In this document: positions 26,555 through 40,100 of the stretch, one piece after another
Numbering within the stretch: position 1 is the stretch's first letter
Layout of the letters: every line of letters begins with the position of its first letter
Source: Rallus limicola
Taxonomy: Eukaryota > Chordata > Aves > Gruiformes > Rallidae
DNA length: 64,000 nucleotides
Assembly (NCBI GenBank): GCA_022605955.1
Contig: JAKCOZ010000018.1
Span: 9,060,001-9,124,000, forward strand
Reading direction: 5' to 3'
The notes under the pieces: model-generated
The model's input: only the letters and a program-made list of their open reading frames with translations
What the model was told of the DNA's origin: nothing
Database searches by the model: none
Position numbers and translations under genes: made by a program

Positions 26555-26780
26555 GCAGACATATAGGCATTATCAGATTAATTATCAATGTAATGAGTCT
26601 GTACTATAAAAAGGACCAGGTACTATATAATCCAGAATGACTGCGAGCACCTGCTGACAAGTGGCCCTATGGAGAAATAAGAGGATGTTACTGTCTGATC
26701 CCCCTGAATATAGAGCGTGCCAAGGCTATCAGACAGATACCAAACTAATCCGACCTCCAAATTGTTATGATGGCAAATGG
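26555..26780. promoter_or_regulatory. Candidate conserved noncoding element
   Basis: This unique block has GATTAATTATC (TAATTA at 26579-26584), several GATA and TATC cores, and an ACTAATCCGAC site of bicoid/OTX/PITX type near 26743-26752. The mix of different factor cores over about 220 bases without repeats is what tissue enhancers often look like. Not tested for conservation. Confidence 0.3.
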
Positions 26781-26945
26781 TTGGGTGGTGACTGCTGAGG
26801 CATGTAGAAAGGAGAGGAGTGTTGGTGCCCAGGGATTTCTGGTGATGGTCCTTACATGCTCCATCAGCTGGCTCAGTGCTGTTTTCTAATTTGAATACAG
26901 CCTGGCAGCCTGGGAGTTTCCTTTTCTACGTTTGAAGGTGAAACC

Positions 26946-26966
26946 CAGCAGCAGCAGCAGCAGCAG
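26946..26966 (+). repeat. (CAG)7 trinucleotide repeat
   Basis: Seven uninterrupted CAG units (a following C extends it by one base), in intergenic DNA. Open frames cross it on both strands, but nothing suggests a real exon. Confidence 0.95.
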
Positions 26967-29719
26967 CTTGCTGCCATGTGCTTCATGGGAAACATCGAGC
27001 AGTCCCACCCCCCTGAGTTCCTGCAGCTGGCCAGGGAAGTTGTGCGTGCCCACTCCTGCACATGGGATCATCTGGAGTTGTCTTCCTGGAATGGTGACTC
27101 AGGCAGGAAGGCATCAGCCCTTCACCAGGGAAACACTGAATTTTCTCCCAGAAACCCCTCTGTATTTCTGGGCAATCACCCACATCTGTCCTCGCTTCCG
27201 AAGTGGGTGTCCAGCTTTTCAGAAAACCCAAACCACCACAATTAGCCCTGATGCCACAAGGGAACTGAACTCTTCAGAAAGAACATCACTGTAGCTCCAT
27301 TCCAGTAGGAAGAGGAACGTCTCAGCTTCCCCAAGGGTCTGCCCTTCACCTACCACCGTGTCAGGTCCCCACAGTGGGGAATGTCACCTTACAGCAGGTT
27401 CTTGCATGCACTGAGATCAGCAGCAAATCTGCCATTGACTGAAACCCCATAGATCTCCACTTAGATAACTTCCAGACATAGAATGACTATTTTAAGTTAA
27501 CTTCAGGTGTTTCAAATGCTTTTCTCTGAATCTTGTGTGATACCAAGAAACCTTGCTTTAGGGTTTAGTGGTAAATAGCACCAAGGATGCATTTTTAGCC
27601 TACTAAAACATTTTTCAAACTGGTTTTGGTAATACTTTTACCACATGCAATATATATGACAAAGCAGACTGACTTAAGGGAATTTTCAGCTTGTTCTTGT
27701 AATGGTCAGAAAGATTTACTCCTAGCTTCAACACTAACAAATACTACACTCATCCCAAATTACGAGCCATGTTTTTCTTTCATCCTTGTGTTGCCCTTCA
27801 AAATTGTCTTGCTAAACCCACGTGTAGCTCTCTATCTATCCTCGAGATGCTAAGGACCAAGCCAGTTCATCTTAATGGAAGATCTGACCCTCTCTTTTTT
27901 AATAATTCACACCATTGATTTTTTTCCCCCTGTCTGCATTCCTGCAATCACCTGCAGGTTTTGCAAATTACATTGGAAACCCAAACTGTTGCTTTTCACT
28001 GGGCTGTGCTAAGATCTATTTTTCTAATACAGCCCTATCATTTCTCTCCTCAAAGGTCCGTTTATGCCAGCTATAACTCTCTTTAATAGTCCTGTCTGTT
28101 TTCAGCCATTTTCCCACTCAAAAGCTAAGCAAAGCGAAAGGAAATTATTTAATTTAGGGAGGTGTAGAATAAAGAGCACCTATTTCTCCTCTTCATTAAA
28201 CTATTTTATTCCCAGCTCTCAGCACCTCCATTTTGTCAAAATACCAACACGAGGTAGCACAGCAAACACTGTCATCCCACATGCACTGCACTGATGCTCA
28301 TGGTTAAATCTCTGGCATTCCAGAGAGAAGGTGTATTTAGAGGATTCCTGGTAAGGCCTGAAGCATGACACGTTTCCTCTGACCTCGGTGAGTTTGCTGT
28401 GACCGTGGAAGTCTCAAATTGAGTTTCATTGGTTTTGTTCCCTGGATGAGAATTCCCAGCTTGAGGAGCCTTCTCCTCCTGAACCCTGCTACCATGGGAA
28501 ACCAGGATGCAGAGGCAGACCCAGCCTTTGTGTATAGTGATGTGACACTGGAGGAAAAAAACCCTCACTACTTCTTTCTGAAGAACAGCTTGGGTTTTTC
28601 TAGTCTGAAAGTTTGTCAAGCAAGGAGGGAGGAGGCTGTGAAGGGAAGAACAAAGTCAGAGGAGGAGTTGGGAAGGGAGGATGTTTCTCTGACACTCCTT
28701 TCCAAGTATGGAAAGTTTAGCACTTCCACACCTTCCACCCACCCCTGTGGGGGGTTAGGAGTATGAGAATGATTTTTTTTGTTGCTGCCACATGGAGACT
28801 GTATCAGCACTAATGCCCCCCAGCTGTAAATCAGAATGATATGCAAGATATTCAAAAGCTTTTGTGCTCTCTAAGCCACGGGAGCCTCCAAATGCGCTCA
28901 GACTGCCGTCTCTCCCTATTAGACTCAGTGGCAGCTCCAGGCATGTGGCAGCCCCAGCGCAGCCCATCGATGGAGCGGGTGGACAGGGCACAGCCTGGGC
29001 TCTGACCGGGTGTGAGGGAGAACTGGAGGAGGCAGCTGTGCTATGCAAACGCCCTCGGTCACCTTGATGGCTTGCCAAGGACAGCAAGAAGCTTCCTGCC
29101 CTACTTTGCCTATTCCTTTGAGGCTGGATGTGGCCTTGCCTGTGGAGGTTGTATTGCAGCCCATTGATATGTGCTGGAATCACCCAAAAAAAAGTGTATG
29201 TAAAGGTGGGGCTTGCTGCATATTCATCTATCACAGTAACAGCAATGATACTGCTTCTGATCTGAGAGGGGGGAAAAAGAACTGTGCCATAATTTGCCTT
29301 TAATCCTTCAAATGGTGTAAGTCAAATACAGAGGTGGGTTGCAGGGGACCACGTGCCTCCATCACTTGTAGCTGTGGAAACAGGAAGGCAGAAAAAGTAA
29401 AGAGTTTGCAGCACAGCAAAAGTGGAGGGTGGGCAGAGGCCTGCACCCCTCAGAGAGAGTGAAGAAGCCCTGGTGAAGCTCAGTAGCCTGGATATGGCTA
29501 CAAACAATGCCAATGTATAGGAGAATGGGGAATGAATTAAAATACCCCTTCCCTCCAAAATCATAGCCCCAGGACTGCTGTGTACCCAATATTAAACAGA
29601 AAGTCCATAAGGCAACCACACTCTCAGCAAGACTCAGGCCCAAGCTGATCCCTGTGGGCCTGGCTTTGGCTTTTGGTGCCTTGTCTGCATGACAAGGTGA
29701 CTTACCCTTTAGAGTGAAT

Positions 29720-29990
29720 GAGGCAGCTGTACAATGTACCTATTTATTAACCCAGCTTGCAGCAAATGCCTGCCTTTTTTGTACAAACACATATATAATT
29801 TAACAGAATCCCTTCAAAAAGGAGTGCACAGTGGGAAGCCTTGACCCCTAAAGCACTTGGCTGATATTTATAATCCAAACAAAGGGTACACAGTCGCTGT
29901 GCTTTTGTTTACAAATCAGATGTTCATGCACCTTGCACAGGCTACTCAATGTGGCTTTGAGGATACGGCTGTAGTAAATTGTACCAGCCA
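29720..29990. promoter_or_regulatory. Candidate conserved noncoding element
   Basis: This AT-rich unique block contains TAATCC (29871-29876), a forkhead-like TGTTTAC (29906-29912), and a GTACAATGTAC near-palindrome at its start. No repeat family fits. A regulatory role is inferred only from composition and position in a gene desert. Confidence 0.28.
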
Positions 29991-32900
29991 GCAAAATATG
30001 AACTGCTGAGCATGGTGTTTCAAGATATTGAAGCAGGGAATCTAATTGCTAGGCTAGGAGAAAAGGGAATGGCAATAAATGTGCTGAGTGGTGGCATGCT
30101 GGGAGCACGAGATCCTCCAGTGACGCCACTCACGGCTTTCCCTGTTTCCAGTTTGTGTCACTCCTGTGACATAACTGTAAGGAGACAGTCATCATCAGTC
30201 ACTGACTATTTCAGAGGGCACAAGCATAGGTCAGGGTGAGCCAAGGAATCCTTTCAAAAGCTTTTTCCAAGTTTCAGACACTGCCATCCATACAGCTGCC
30301 AGAAGGGCTCAGTGGATCCAGTCATTGGTGTGATACCACCTTCATGAGATCCCAGGTGTGTGCAAATAAGTGGTACAATTAGTACACTTTTCATCTTCTC
30401 TACAACCTTTTCCAAGCTACATTTGCAGCTGCAGATTTTTTTCCCCCTGTTTCCAACAAAACACACTAACTGAGCAGCAAAGCCCCCAGTAAAGCTCTAT
30501 CATGTCTTTATGCTCACCTTGCCAAGACCTTTAGGAAAAAATTTAAGACCAGCAATGAATAAGAAATTCTGTTATTCTTATCCTCTTATTCATTTTGTCA
30601 GGCTCACAGCATAATACGTAGCTCATGCTGGTACAGTGTCCAGTGCTCAGTCCTGCCACATTTGTCATACCGTGCCTGATACCCACCTCTGGGTAACTCT
30701 GTTCATTCTCCTGTACTACAGCTCATACACCCTGGAGCATGTCTGCAGAGTCAGGATTACATCTTTCTACCTTTTATCTTTTCTTTTGCATATTGGTGCT
30801 GACATGACCATACCTGTAGTTTCTTCTTTTAATCCAGCTTTGACAAGACACTCATTTGCCACATTATATTTTAACGTGGTATTTTAAAAGAAAACCATCT
30901 CTACCTTGGTTGTAGGGTTTTTTTTCATTCTGCCCTTGTCTCTACTGTGTATGTTAAACTCAGGAGTTTAGATAATTAAGACTTAATTTTATTTTACTCA
31001 ACAGGGTGGTTTTTTTCCTTCTGAGGAGCTTCTAAATGATTATAGAAGTAAATTCTCTCAGTGTCTCCTAATATCCTGTTAAATTGTCCTCCACCACATT
31101 TGTGAAGGGCTTGTTAGTACCCACACTTCTTTGATCTCAATATTCTTCTATGTATTTTAGAAGAAAGAAAGAAAAAAAACCCCAAAATGTCTATGGTTCC
31201 AGCCATAAAACTCCTATCAGCTCTGTAACTCTGGAGTCACTGCTGAGGGAAACATTTTTTGCCTCACTTTCTTTGGAATTAAATAGTCTTTCTTTGTATG
31301 TATGAGCGCTGAATCCAGTATTTAACTTTGTACAAATATTGTTATCATGAGTGAAGCTGCAGTTGGTATTTCCCGCAAGGAAAGTGGAGAAAAATCCTAC
31401 CCATTTCTATTCCTGGTATAATTTAGCTCCCATTTGGTAAGAACCCATCACTATGGTGATGGCATCAGGAGTGGTGTTCTGCAGCAAGGAGCCAACAGAG
31501 ACAAAAATATATGGTCACAGTACCAGTGTAGCAGCTCCAACAAAGGACAGGATGTCAGTAGGTTGACGTGCCCATCCCATTTTCCTCCTGGAGTTGCATA
31601 CTACAACCATGCGACCCAGTGATGTGGTTGTTTCTGTGTGAGAAGGTGTGAAAGGTGTGACAGGAGCGGCCCCATTGGAGTGGGTCGATTTGACCAGCAG
31701 CAGCCACCTTGGAAAAAGCTGTAAGAAGCAAAGTGGGCATCACATTTCCCCATCTGCAGGTAGTGATAACAGGCTTGCACAGCTTGAAGAAGCTAATGTC
31801 TTCAGTTGGATGACTCTATGGAAACTGAGTTAGCCTAATAATTGTGATTGGTAATGACTGCTGCTCACCAGGGACAGTATTAGCAAGTTGTGCTTATCAA
31901 GGGCGCATTTAGGTACGGAGCGGTGCTCACTTAGCAGTGCAGAAAACTGGCCCTTCTCTTTGTGTGTCTGTGTAATGTCCCTATCCTGCTGCTCCCAGAA
32001 GTTGTACCAGAAACCCAGAAAAGAAGAAAATGTGAAAAGGCATCCAAAATGAGCTGCCCAGCCCAAGCAGTTAGCCAGCAAGATGGCTTTTTGAAGGAAT
32101 AAGACATATGAAGAAATGATAGCTTAGTTTGATTCCTATTTGTAATCCACTTTGTTCACTGCTTTGTAGCTATGGCTTTTTAAAAGCACCCTATTTTGGG
32201 CTCAGAAAAATCCCACAGTGCGTTCTGACCTTAACTGAACATGTATTTAAGGTGGTGCTGGATCTTAATCCAGATGAGGAGACAAGGTTGATGCAGCTGC
32301 GGGGTGGGCTGAAGGAACCCAAGGATGGAGGGGGCAGCTGGACTGGGCATACTACATGACTGCGGTGACTGAAGCTTCTCATCCTATAAAAATCCACACT
32401 TATGTGGTGCCTGATGGATGGACTCCCACCTTCCCCTCCCTCAGCAGGGACCCTCTCGACACCCGGTCTCTGTGGATCATAAATAGCTCTGAGAGCCTCA
32501 CAGGAGAGATGTTCTACCTGTGCAAAACACAAGGTGTGGGGACTGTTTTCCAGCTGCAGGAGAGTGGCAGAGCAGGGCCCCACAATAGCTACCCCAGGGA
32601 GCTTATTGTAAGGTCTTACAGAGCTTTAGACTCCAAACAAAGCCTGGTGCTGCTGCCCTCCATGGTGCTTTGTGCAGGGCCACCCTGGAGATGAACTCAG
32701 GGCAGTGCAGGACCAGCAGTAAGGACCCATGGGCACCTCCAAGGCTGGAGGGGAGACTTGCCTCTGCCTCTGAGAGAGAGCAAAATGAGTCTGGATTCCT
32801 TTGCTTTGTCAGGGACTGGGAAGAAAAATGCTCAGGGTGGAGTGTACAGTGATATCTTTCCCTAAGAAGTGATCCTCAGAAAGACAAGTTTTATGTATTT

Positions 32901-35900
32901 CCCCTGTGCAGGTGAGAATGGACAGAAAATAAAGCTGCAACAATACTGCAGTGATGTTATTAATGGAGGCCCTGCAGTTACTGAGCTTTGTAAGGACATA
33001 AGGAGCAGCCAGGAGACATTGCTGCCGGGGGGACCATGAATCTGTGAGTAGCAAAGATCCCCAGAAGTAGAAATTTGCCATTTTAGAAAGTAATGGGCAA
33101 TAGCTTTGTCTGAAGAAAGCAAACTGTAGCATGGGGTTTAGGGGGCGGGAAAGTGAGTGCCTCTAATCAACCAGTGTTTCTACCAGGCAGGGACGAACGG
33201 TATTGTATAAACAGGGAAATCTCAAATCTCTCTGAACTGTTTGTTGCAATGCCTTTTCACCTACTGCCTTTTAAGGGGGCTCTCCATTACAGACACACCA
33301 TTCACTCCAAACCTCCTTGTGCTTTTGACAATTCCTCTGGGTTCGGAAGAAACAGGATGATGTTTCACCGCCGCAGCTCAGCCGTTACCTGCTGCTCAGC
33401 CCTGCGGAGCCAAGCACCAGCACTGCCCTTACAAAGAGAGGGAATGTCAAAATTCAGCACGGTGTTTGGAATACAAAATGAAAAATGTAAACCATTCCCC
33501 TGCAACTTTCAGGATGGTTAATGATGAGAGCATGGATTTATGTAATGGGCCACTTTGATCAGTTACTTCACACACTGTCTCATCCTGCAAAGGGCTGAGT
33601 GTGTCCTGTGACTAGCAGAGGAGCTTACACTCCCTGTGCGGTGCTGAGGATGCTTGGCATCACACAGAAAGGGGTCCCCAGAACTAATTTGATCCTGACA
33701 AAGAATTCTTGTAGAGAAATAGCCCTATAGAGCTTTGCATGCAATCAGGTAATTAACAGATCATAGGACCACTTGGGACATTAAAGACTCAGTGTACCCA
33801 ACAGACCAAAAGGGCTGTAAATTCTGCCAAGGCTAATTCAACTGTGATCCATTAAAATAAGAAGTGAGAGAACAGAAATAAATAGGTTCAGACTTTCTCA
33901 CACAGCAGCTCTGAGCTATTGCTTTTTTCTTCCATCTGAAATCTTATTAACCTGAAAGTGATTTTTTTTTTTCACCACCACCCCACACCCCTCCTTTTAT
34001 TTTTTTGATTGCTTGGTTTGTGCTCCATCCAAACGGCTCTGGGGTGTATGACTTCCAAGAAAGCTTTTGAAGTAGTTTGCAAATGCAGGAGAAAACAGTT
34101 GTAAACTGTAATTGAAAAAGGTAAGAAAGCACTGTCTGCCTTTTTTTAAAAGCATTGTTCACTGGAAAGACCAAATGTATTTTCATCTCATTTTGCATGA
34201 AGGAACTGGGGGGGCAGGAGATCCTCATGGTCTTTGTCCTACCTGCCCAGGTGAGATGCCCCATGATGCTGGCTCTGCTGCTTATTATGGGTATAGAGAG
34301 GGCTGAACAAAACGGAGCTCTTGTTGGCCTTCTTGGTCTGTCAGCATAATCTGAGTTAAATAAGTGGAAAAGTATCTGGCCAAGACCTCAGCCTGCAGAT
34401 GAACTGCTCAGAAAGGAAAGCAGTGGTCTGCCACAGGCCCTGGAGGGAATTTGAGTTGCCTTGAGTGGCCTGGGGAGGGATGGGGGATGTGGGGAGGTGT
34501 GATGTTCTCTGCATCATGGGCACTGTCAGTGGCACAGCAGGCTGCTGCCAGGAGAGATAGGTAGCACTCATCTGTCCCTGACAAGGTTTCTGATGGCAGA
34601 CATGAGAGGATGCTTGGGTCCATTTGCAAACACGTTCTCACGCAGCCTGGAATTCACTGAAATGGTGCCTCCTACCTCCCATCCATCTTCTCCAGCTTTT
34701 CCCCTGTATCCCACCACCCAGCTCCTGTCCCCCACTTCGGTGCTTCCTGCTGCTACTATTCCTCCCTCCCCTCTTCCCAAGAGCAGGACTGTAGGAAACA
34801 CAAAATCAGCCAGAGCAGTTGCTGTTTGCAGGCCACTCCACTGTTGCACAAAAGCAGCGTTTAGGTCACCAAGATGCCATGAACTTCCAGCAGCTGTTAA
34901 GAAGATATTTTGCAGTGATGTCTTACAGAAATGTCAGGCTCAAAGAAGCTTTAGAATGAATGTTTTAAAGGGGTGATAGGACATTTTCAAAGGAGATGTC
35001 CAGCAGCTATAGACCCAAGTTGTGAAGTGGCAAACCTGCTCAAGACCCAGATTTCAGTTTTCTTTAGTTCTCATTTAACCCTTTTTAGGGACTAGCAGCT
35101 CTGCTTATTTTCCAGCATAAACTCTTGCTCAGTCCCTCCACAAAAACCAGGCTGGCTCTAGAGTCACAGAAAGCCACGGAAGGAAGTATGTGAAGATGTC
35201 TTATTATGTTACAGCAGCATTGAAAAGATCCAGGTTTTTGTTGCTAGGTACTTCATGCACACATAATATGGTAACACAGAGCAGGGACAGAGAAAAGGCA
35301 TTTTGGCTACTGCCCAACAATAAAGCTGGGGAACTTGAATCTAGGGAGATGTGGTGGCTTTACAGGTCAAGGCAGCAAAGAGAATTTGTGAAGAGAGAAG
35401 AACTGAAGCCAGACCTCCCAGGTCCCTGCACCGAGGACCCTGAATATGCACTCAGGATGGGTGAGGAACACACAGAGAAGTTCCTGTCTCATGGGTTCTC
35501 CCCTGTGTTTCCAAGGAAATTGGGGGGAAATGCTTTCAAACTGGTACCCCTCAGCAGGGCAACGAAGAAATCATCAACCTTCTCTGCACTGCAAGCGCCC
35601 ATCGTACTCTAGCTTCCCTAGACTGCTGTCTCTTGTGTTTCTACTTGAATAAGAGTCCTTATCTCTTATCAGTCACTCAGGCTGATGTATTGCTATTTTT
35701 GTCACAAAAATATTTTCCAGCTCTTCCTCATACGCTTCCTCCTCACAACCCCAGAGCTGCTGCTGCCTGAGACCCCTCAGATGTTCACTCTTAAGTCCGG
35801 AGGTGTGAGGAATAGCTGTAAGGGCAAATGGATCATGGAGAAAATTGTTTTCCTTTCCTGACATCTCTATTTTGTTGTAAGAGGCTCAGGCAACTCGGTG

Positions 35901-37085
35901 CATTGGCGGAGGACATCTGTTTGTATGAAATACTACAGCATACACCTGTCTCCTGGCACGCGTGGGCGCGCAGGTGTTGTGTGGTGTTAGATTTGCTCAG
36001 CCATCAGAGATGCAGTTTGTCATCCCTCTGGGGACAAGCTATAACTTTCTTCATGTTAGGACATACTGGAGACTTGGGGCCAGATTTTATACCTTTTTTT
36101 TGCTTCTGATGCTGATCAAAACTGTTTTTACTGTTGTCGTTGGAGTGGTTTTCTTTGGTAACATGTCAGCATCTGATGCTACATAACTTCCAAAAATGGG
36201 ACATAGAAGAGGGGCCAACTGGCAGGAGAACAGCCATGTTATCTTAAAAATAAAAACTAAAGCAGAATTTTTGTCTCTTTCCTTTTCGTTTTTAAGCTTT
36301 CCGGTGATGTCATTGTGCATCAGGCTTGCATGCTGCAAGATGGAACAGGCAGTGAATTTTTAATCTGATAAATAACCTCATGGCCCAGTTTCCTTCTGCA
36401 GAATGAAAATGATTAAGACTTTTAAGATCATTTCTAAATGAACATCTCTCTTCAGCTTTTCTAAACTTTCTATCACTATACTGTCTGGATGCCAACATAA
36501 ATAATCCTTTCTCTAGAGCATCTTCATAAGACTTCAAACATTTATGGAAATAAAGCAAATAAACTAGTTATTGTCTGAATAATCACTGGTTTATTGATGG
36601 AGACAAGTAAGATCATTTTTCTTGCTCTCTGGTGATTAGATTATGATAAACTGTGACATTTAGTGATAAACTTGATATGGTTGGTTACATACAGCTTTAA
36701 AAAGTGGCTATCCAATTATTCTTTCATGTGCTTGTGGAAAGCATTAACCACCTGTGAAGGATATTGCAATGGCTATGAAGCAAACAGCACCCTCTTCTCT
36801 AAGCCTCTGTGACAAACGCAAAGGTCATATATGTTCTCTGGCCCATGGGTATCACTTTTGTTGTCTCCCTTTGTTTTCCCATGATCCACCAAAACTTGAA
36901 GCCCAAGTCAGAATGGTAATGAAGACAGTGCATTGACTAAGTAGAGGATTAAAGCAGAGAAAGCTGGGACCAAACCAGGAATGCAAGAGAAAGCCAGTTT
37001 CACACAGTACACTAAGTAGAACACTAGACTCCATGGAGGCTGAGAACTAAACAGCAACAAAAAATATGGCTTGGAAAGAGCTCAT

Positions 37086-37128
37086 GAGAAGAAAAGAAAC
37101 AGGAAAAGAAGAAGAAAAAGAGAAAAGA
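37086..37128 (+). repeat. Homopurine tract
   Basis: Forty-three bases of A and G with a single C interruption at 37100. This is low-complexity DNA and a possible triplex-forming stretch. Confidence 0.75.
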
Positions 37129-40100
37129 TGCTCCAAGTAGCTCCTTTCTTTAGTCGTATCTGAAGTTTCTACTTCTTAACCCAAAACCAGGATAGATTTG
37201 TTAATTTATTTTCTTTTATTTACAGCGCTTGACATGAGGATTGTTGGATATAAACTGTACAGTGATCAAAAAAAAAGCAATGCCAGTGTGAAGAATGTCT
37301 CTGAGCCATGCAGGATCCCCTGCATTCAAACAAAAAGCAGCAGGGTAGCTGTAACCCAACCTCCCCCTCCTTTGGGGATAGCCCCAAATGCTAGCCTATG
37401 TGATACTGCCAAAGATCTCCCAGATATGCTCTCGTGTCAAAGACTATCTGTGAATCTTTACCCATACCTCTGACATTACACACCCACCCCCCTGTGCTTC
37501 TACCAGCAGATTGCCACTGTTGGCAGATGCTCACAAGATGCAATTTCCTAGCAGCTATGGAAGCAGGACTCCAAAGCCCCAGGAATAGCAGGGGAACACC
37601 CCTGGACACAACCTTCTCTTTTACCTAGAGAGCCTCATCTTCATAGCAAGGGTCCTCTGAGAAAAATGACCTCCAGCGACAGGCAAATCTCTAGCTTTGC
37701 AAGCCGTCTGACACTTACTGTTTCTGTTGGTAGCTCCTCCTTATTTCCCAATTGCTCTTACTCATGGAGCAAAATCAGCTATGTCATAAGGGATCTTCTG
37801 TCACGAAACATGAATTTTAGAATGAAACAGTGTCTTGGCAGAAGCACTAAGGCATCCGGACCAGCCAAGGAGTTAAACCATCCAAACAAGTTAATTGGGA
37901 TGAGTTTCAATGAGGAAAGAAATCAGGAAGCCCCTGAGGGAGCAAGGTATGGGACACACTCAAAAGATGGCATGTAATTAAATTCTTGGCTCTGTGTGCA
38001 AGGTTTAGAGGAACACTTTCCTTTATCCTTTGCTGGTCCTTCCCCCGGGCAAAGAGCCTGCATGGGATTTTGCTTGCCCTTGATTGGTGCTTGGAGACGG
38101 GAGAGTGGGGACTGCTCGGGGTAGATCTGGGGCTTGGGGGGACAGCTCCTTATTCTATGTGCTTGCAGCTTTCCCAATTGCATTTCGGTGTTTAGTCCAC
38201 ACACGGTACCAGAAGGTTCATACAGAAAACAAGATCCCTGGGTCTACACCACACTGTCCACCCCTGGGCTCCTCTCTATGTCCCTGCTCCCCCTCTTCCT
38301 CCCTTCTGCAGGCAGCTCACTGCCTGCGGCACCACAGCCTGCTGAGCTGCGGGGGTCCTTGACTAATAACTACATACACTCAGCTCCCTTGCTGTTTCAC
38401 CACCTGTATTCCCCAGCCTTCAGCCTAGCAACTGCAGGATCACATGTAACCCGCTGTCTGCAGGGACCTGTCTCTCCTCACACCTGTACCTCTGCTTACT
38501 TGAGGCTTGCTTGGTTTCTAAGCTCCCAAAACAAACTCAGCTTTCTGCTGCCCAGAGTCTGCACATCCCCCCGCCACGTTCAGCTTGTCCCCAGCAAGAC
38601 ACGCAGCCCATTCTGCTTTTACCTGCAGCAGAAACTGCCTCGTCTTCTGGGGTAACAGAGGAGATCAACCAGTCAGCCTGGGCTGAACCCCTTGTGACTG
38701 AAGCTGCTGCCTTTTGAGTTTTCATGCTGGCCCGAGGAGCTAAACCCCAGTGCAAAGCCAAGCTGGGAAGCCCAAATGTACTGAGAAGAAACAGCAGGAC
38801 AGGGAACTGCAAAAGATTTGAAAATTTCCTGTCCTCCTGACTTCAGTAACTCTTTCTGGCATCATAGACTCACGGTAATAAGCATCAATAGCAGGTGCGC
38901 TTGCTGTGGATGAGGATTTGAGTCCTAAAGCTCAGCAGTTCCCTGCAGTGAAGGATTGCTGAGCAGCAATATGTGTGATAGAGCAGAATACACTTAAGAG
39001 CTTAATATGGCACTTTGTTGTCCTAGGAAAAATGTCTCCTTCTCCTCCTGCAATCAGCAGGGGTAAAGACAGCTCTTCCCTCCATACTCTGAAGTGTTTC
39101 ATGAGAAGCACGTCTTGCAGAGGTAAGACACTGCTGCTAAGGCAATTTGCAGTCCCACTAAGAGCAAGGAGCTACCATCTCTCATAGGTGATGGGTGTCT
39201 GCTTCTCTGCTCCTCTCTTGCTACAGCCCTGAATATCCCATCCACGCAACTTCCACCACCCCATAGCACGTGCTACCCCGGAAATGTATTTGAACATAAG
39301 GCATAAGAACTCTGTTACTATATTTATCGTTCATGCACTTTGGGTTTGCACATATGACGTATGCTGCTGCTCTGCAGCATGGCATAAGATCTAGCACACA
39401 AGACAGCAGCATACTGCAGCACAGCTTCCCCTCAGATGGGATTTTTAACATCCATCTTGAGTTAGCTAAGCAAGAGCAGTGCAGGCAGAGAGGATAGGCT
39501 GCTCGGCTCTCGCTGACTGCAGCATCAGAACAGCACCAAAGCGTTGGTACCTCACCTGCCCCAGCTGCAAACACCTGGGGGGACTGTGGGGGTGACTCCT
39601 GGGTGACTCTGATTTGATTCATGTTCATTTTGCAGAAGCAGAGCATGAAGGAGAAGTGGAAAGAACAGAGCTGGTTTGTAGAAACCAGCTACCCCCATCG
39701 TAATAATAAGCATTCCAGTTGTGTCTCAGGAAAGAACCAAGTGGGGTGTGGAGTACAAATAACTTATTCTGACTCCCTGGAATATTAACCTAAGTTTAAG
39801 ACAGGAGTGTATTCTCTATGATTTTTTTATGTCCAGACTTTGGGGTGGGGAGGGGTGTTGATCTGTGCTGCTCTTATTTTCATTCAACTGCCTCTGAATT
39901 CTCCCTTTCCCCTCCCAGTTTAATACCCAATATTTTATTCCTCCTTGCAGCTCTGTATTTCTTCTGCATGTCTCCATTTTTCTGTTTCCTCTTTTATTCT
40001 TTTGGACTCCTCTATGCTGTTTTCTTTCTTCCCACTTTCTTTTTTCCTTCAGTCCGAAAATCCAGCAAACAATTCAAGCTTGTTCAGAGTTAAGCTTGTG

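Larger units (their letters stand above)
21986..33000. other. Intergenic DNA, central-left part
   Basis: No gene is supported. Contents are a weak MIR trace near 22735, an open frame at 23191-23634 judged to be chance, a (CAG)7 tract, and AT-rich candidate elements near 22270, 26555 and 29720. GC-rich patches near 23100-23650 and 24400-24650 give longish open frames on both strands without recognisable domains. Confidence 0.6.

Noticed and set aside
26946..26967. CAG repeat as a possible polyglutamine-coding exon
   Set aside because: Short, in DNA without splice-supported exons, and the surrounding frames show no protein-like features.
33961..33973. Poly(T) runs here and near 40652, 40961 and 54948 as tails of reversed processed pseudogenes
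   Set aside because: No gene-derived sequence or target-site duplication was recognised beside any of them.
36078..36092. GGGGCCAGATTTTAT, resembling the terminus of the inverted-repeat element at 58463
   Set aside because: Only about ten bases match and no inverted partner lies nearby.
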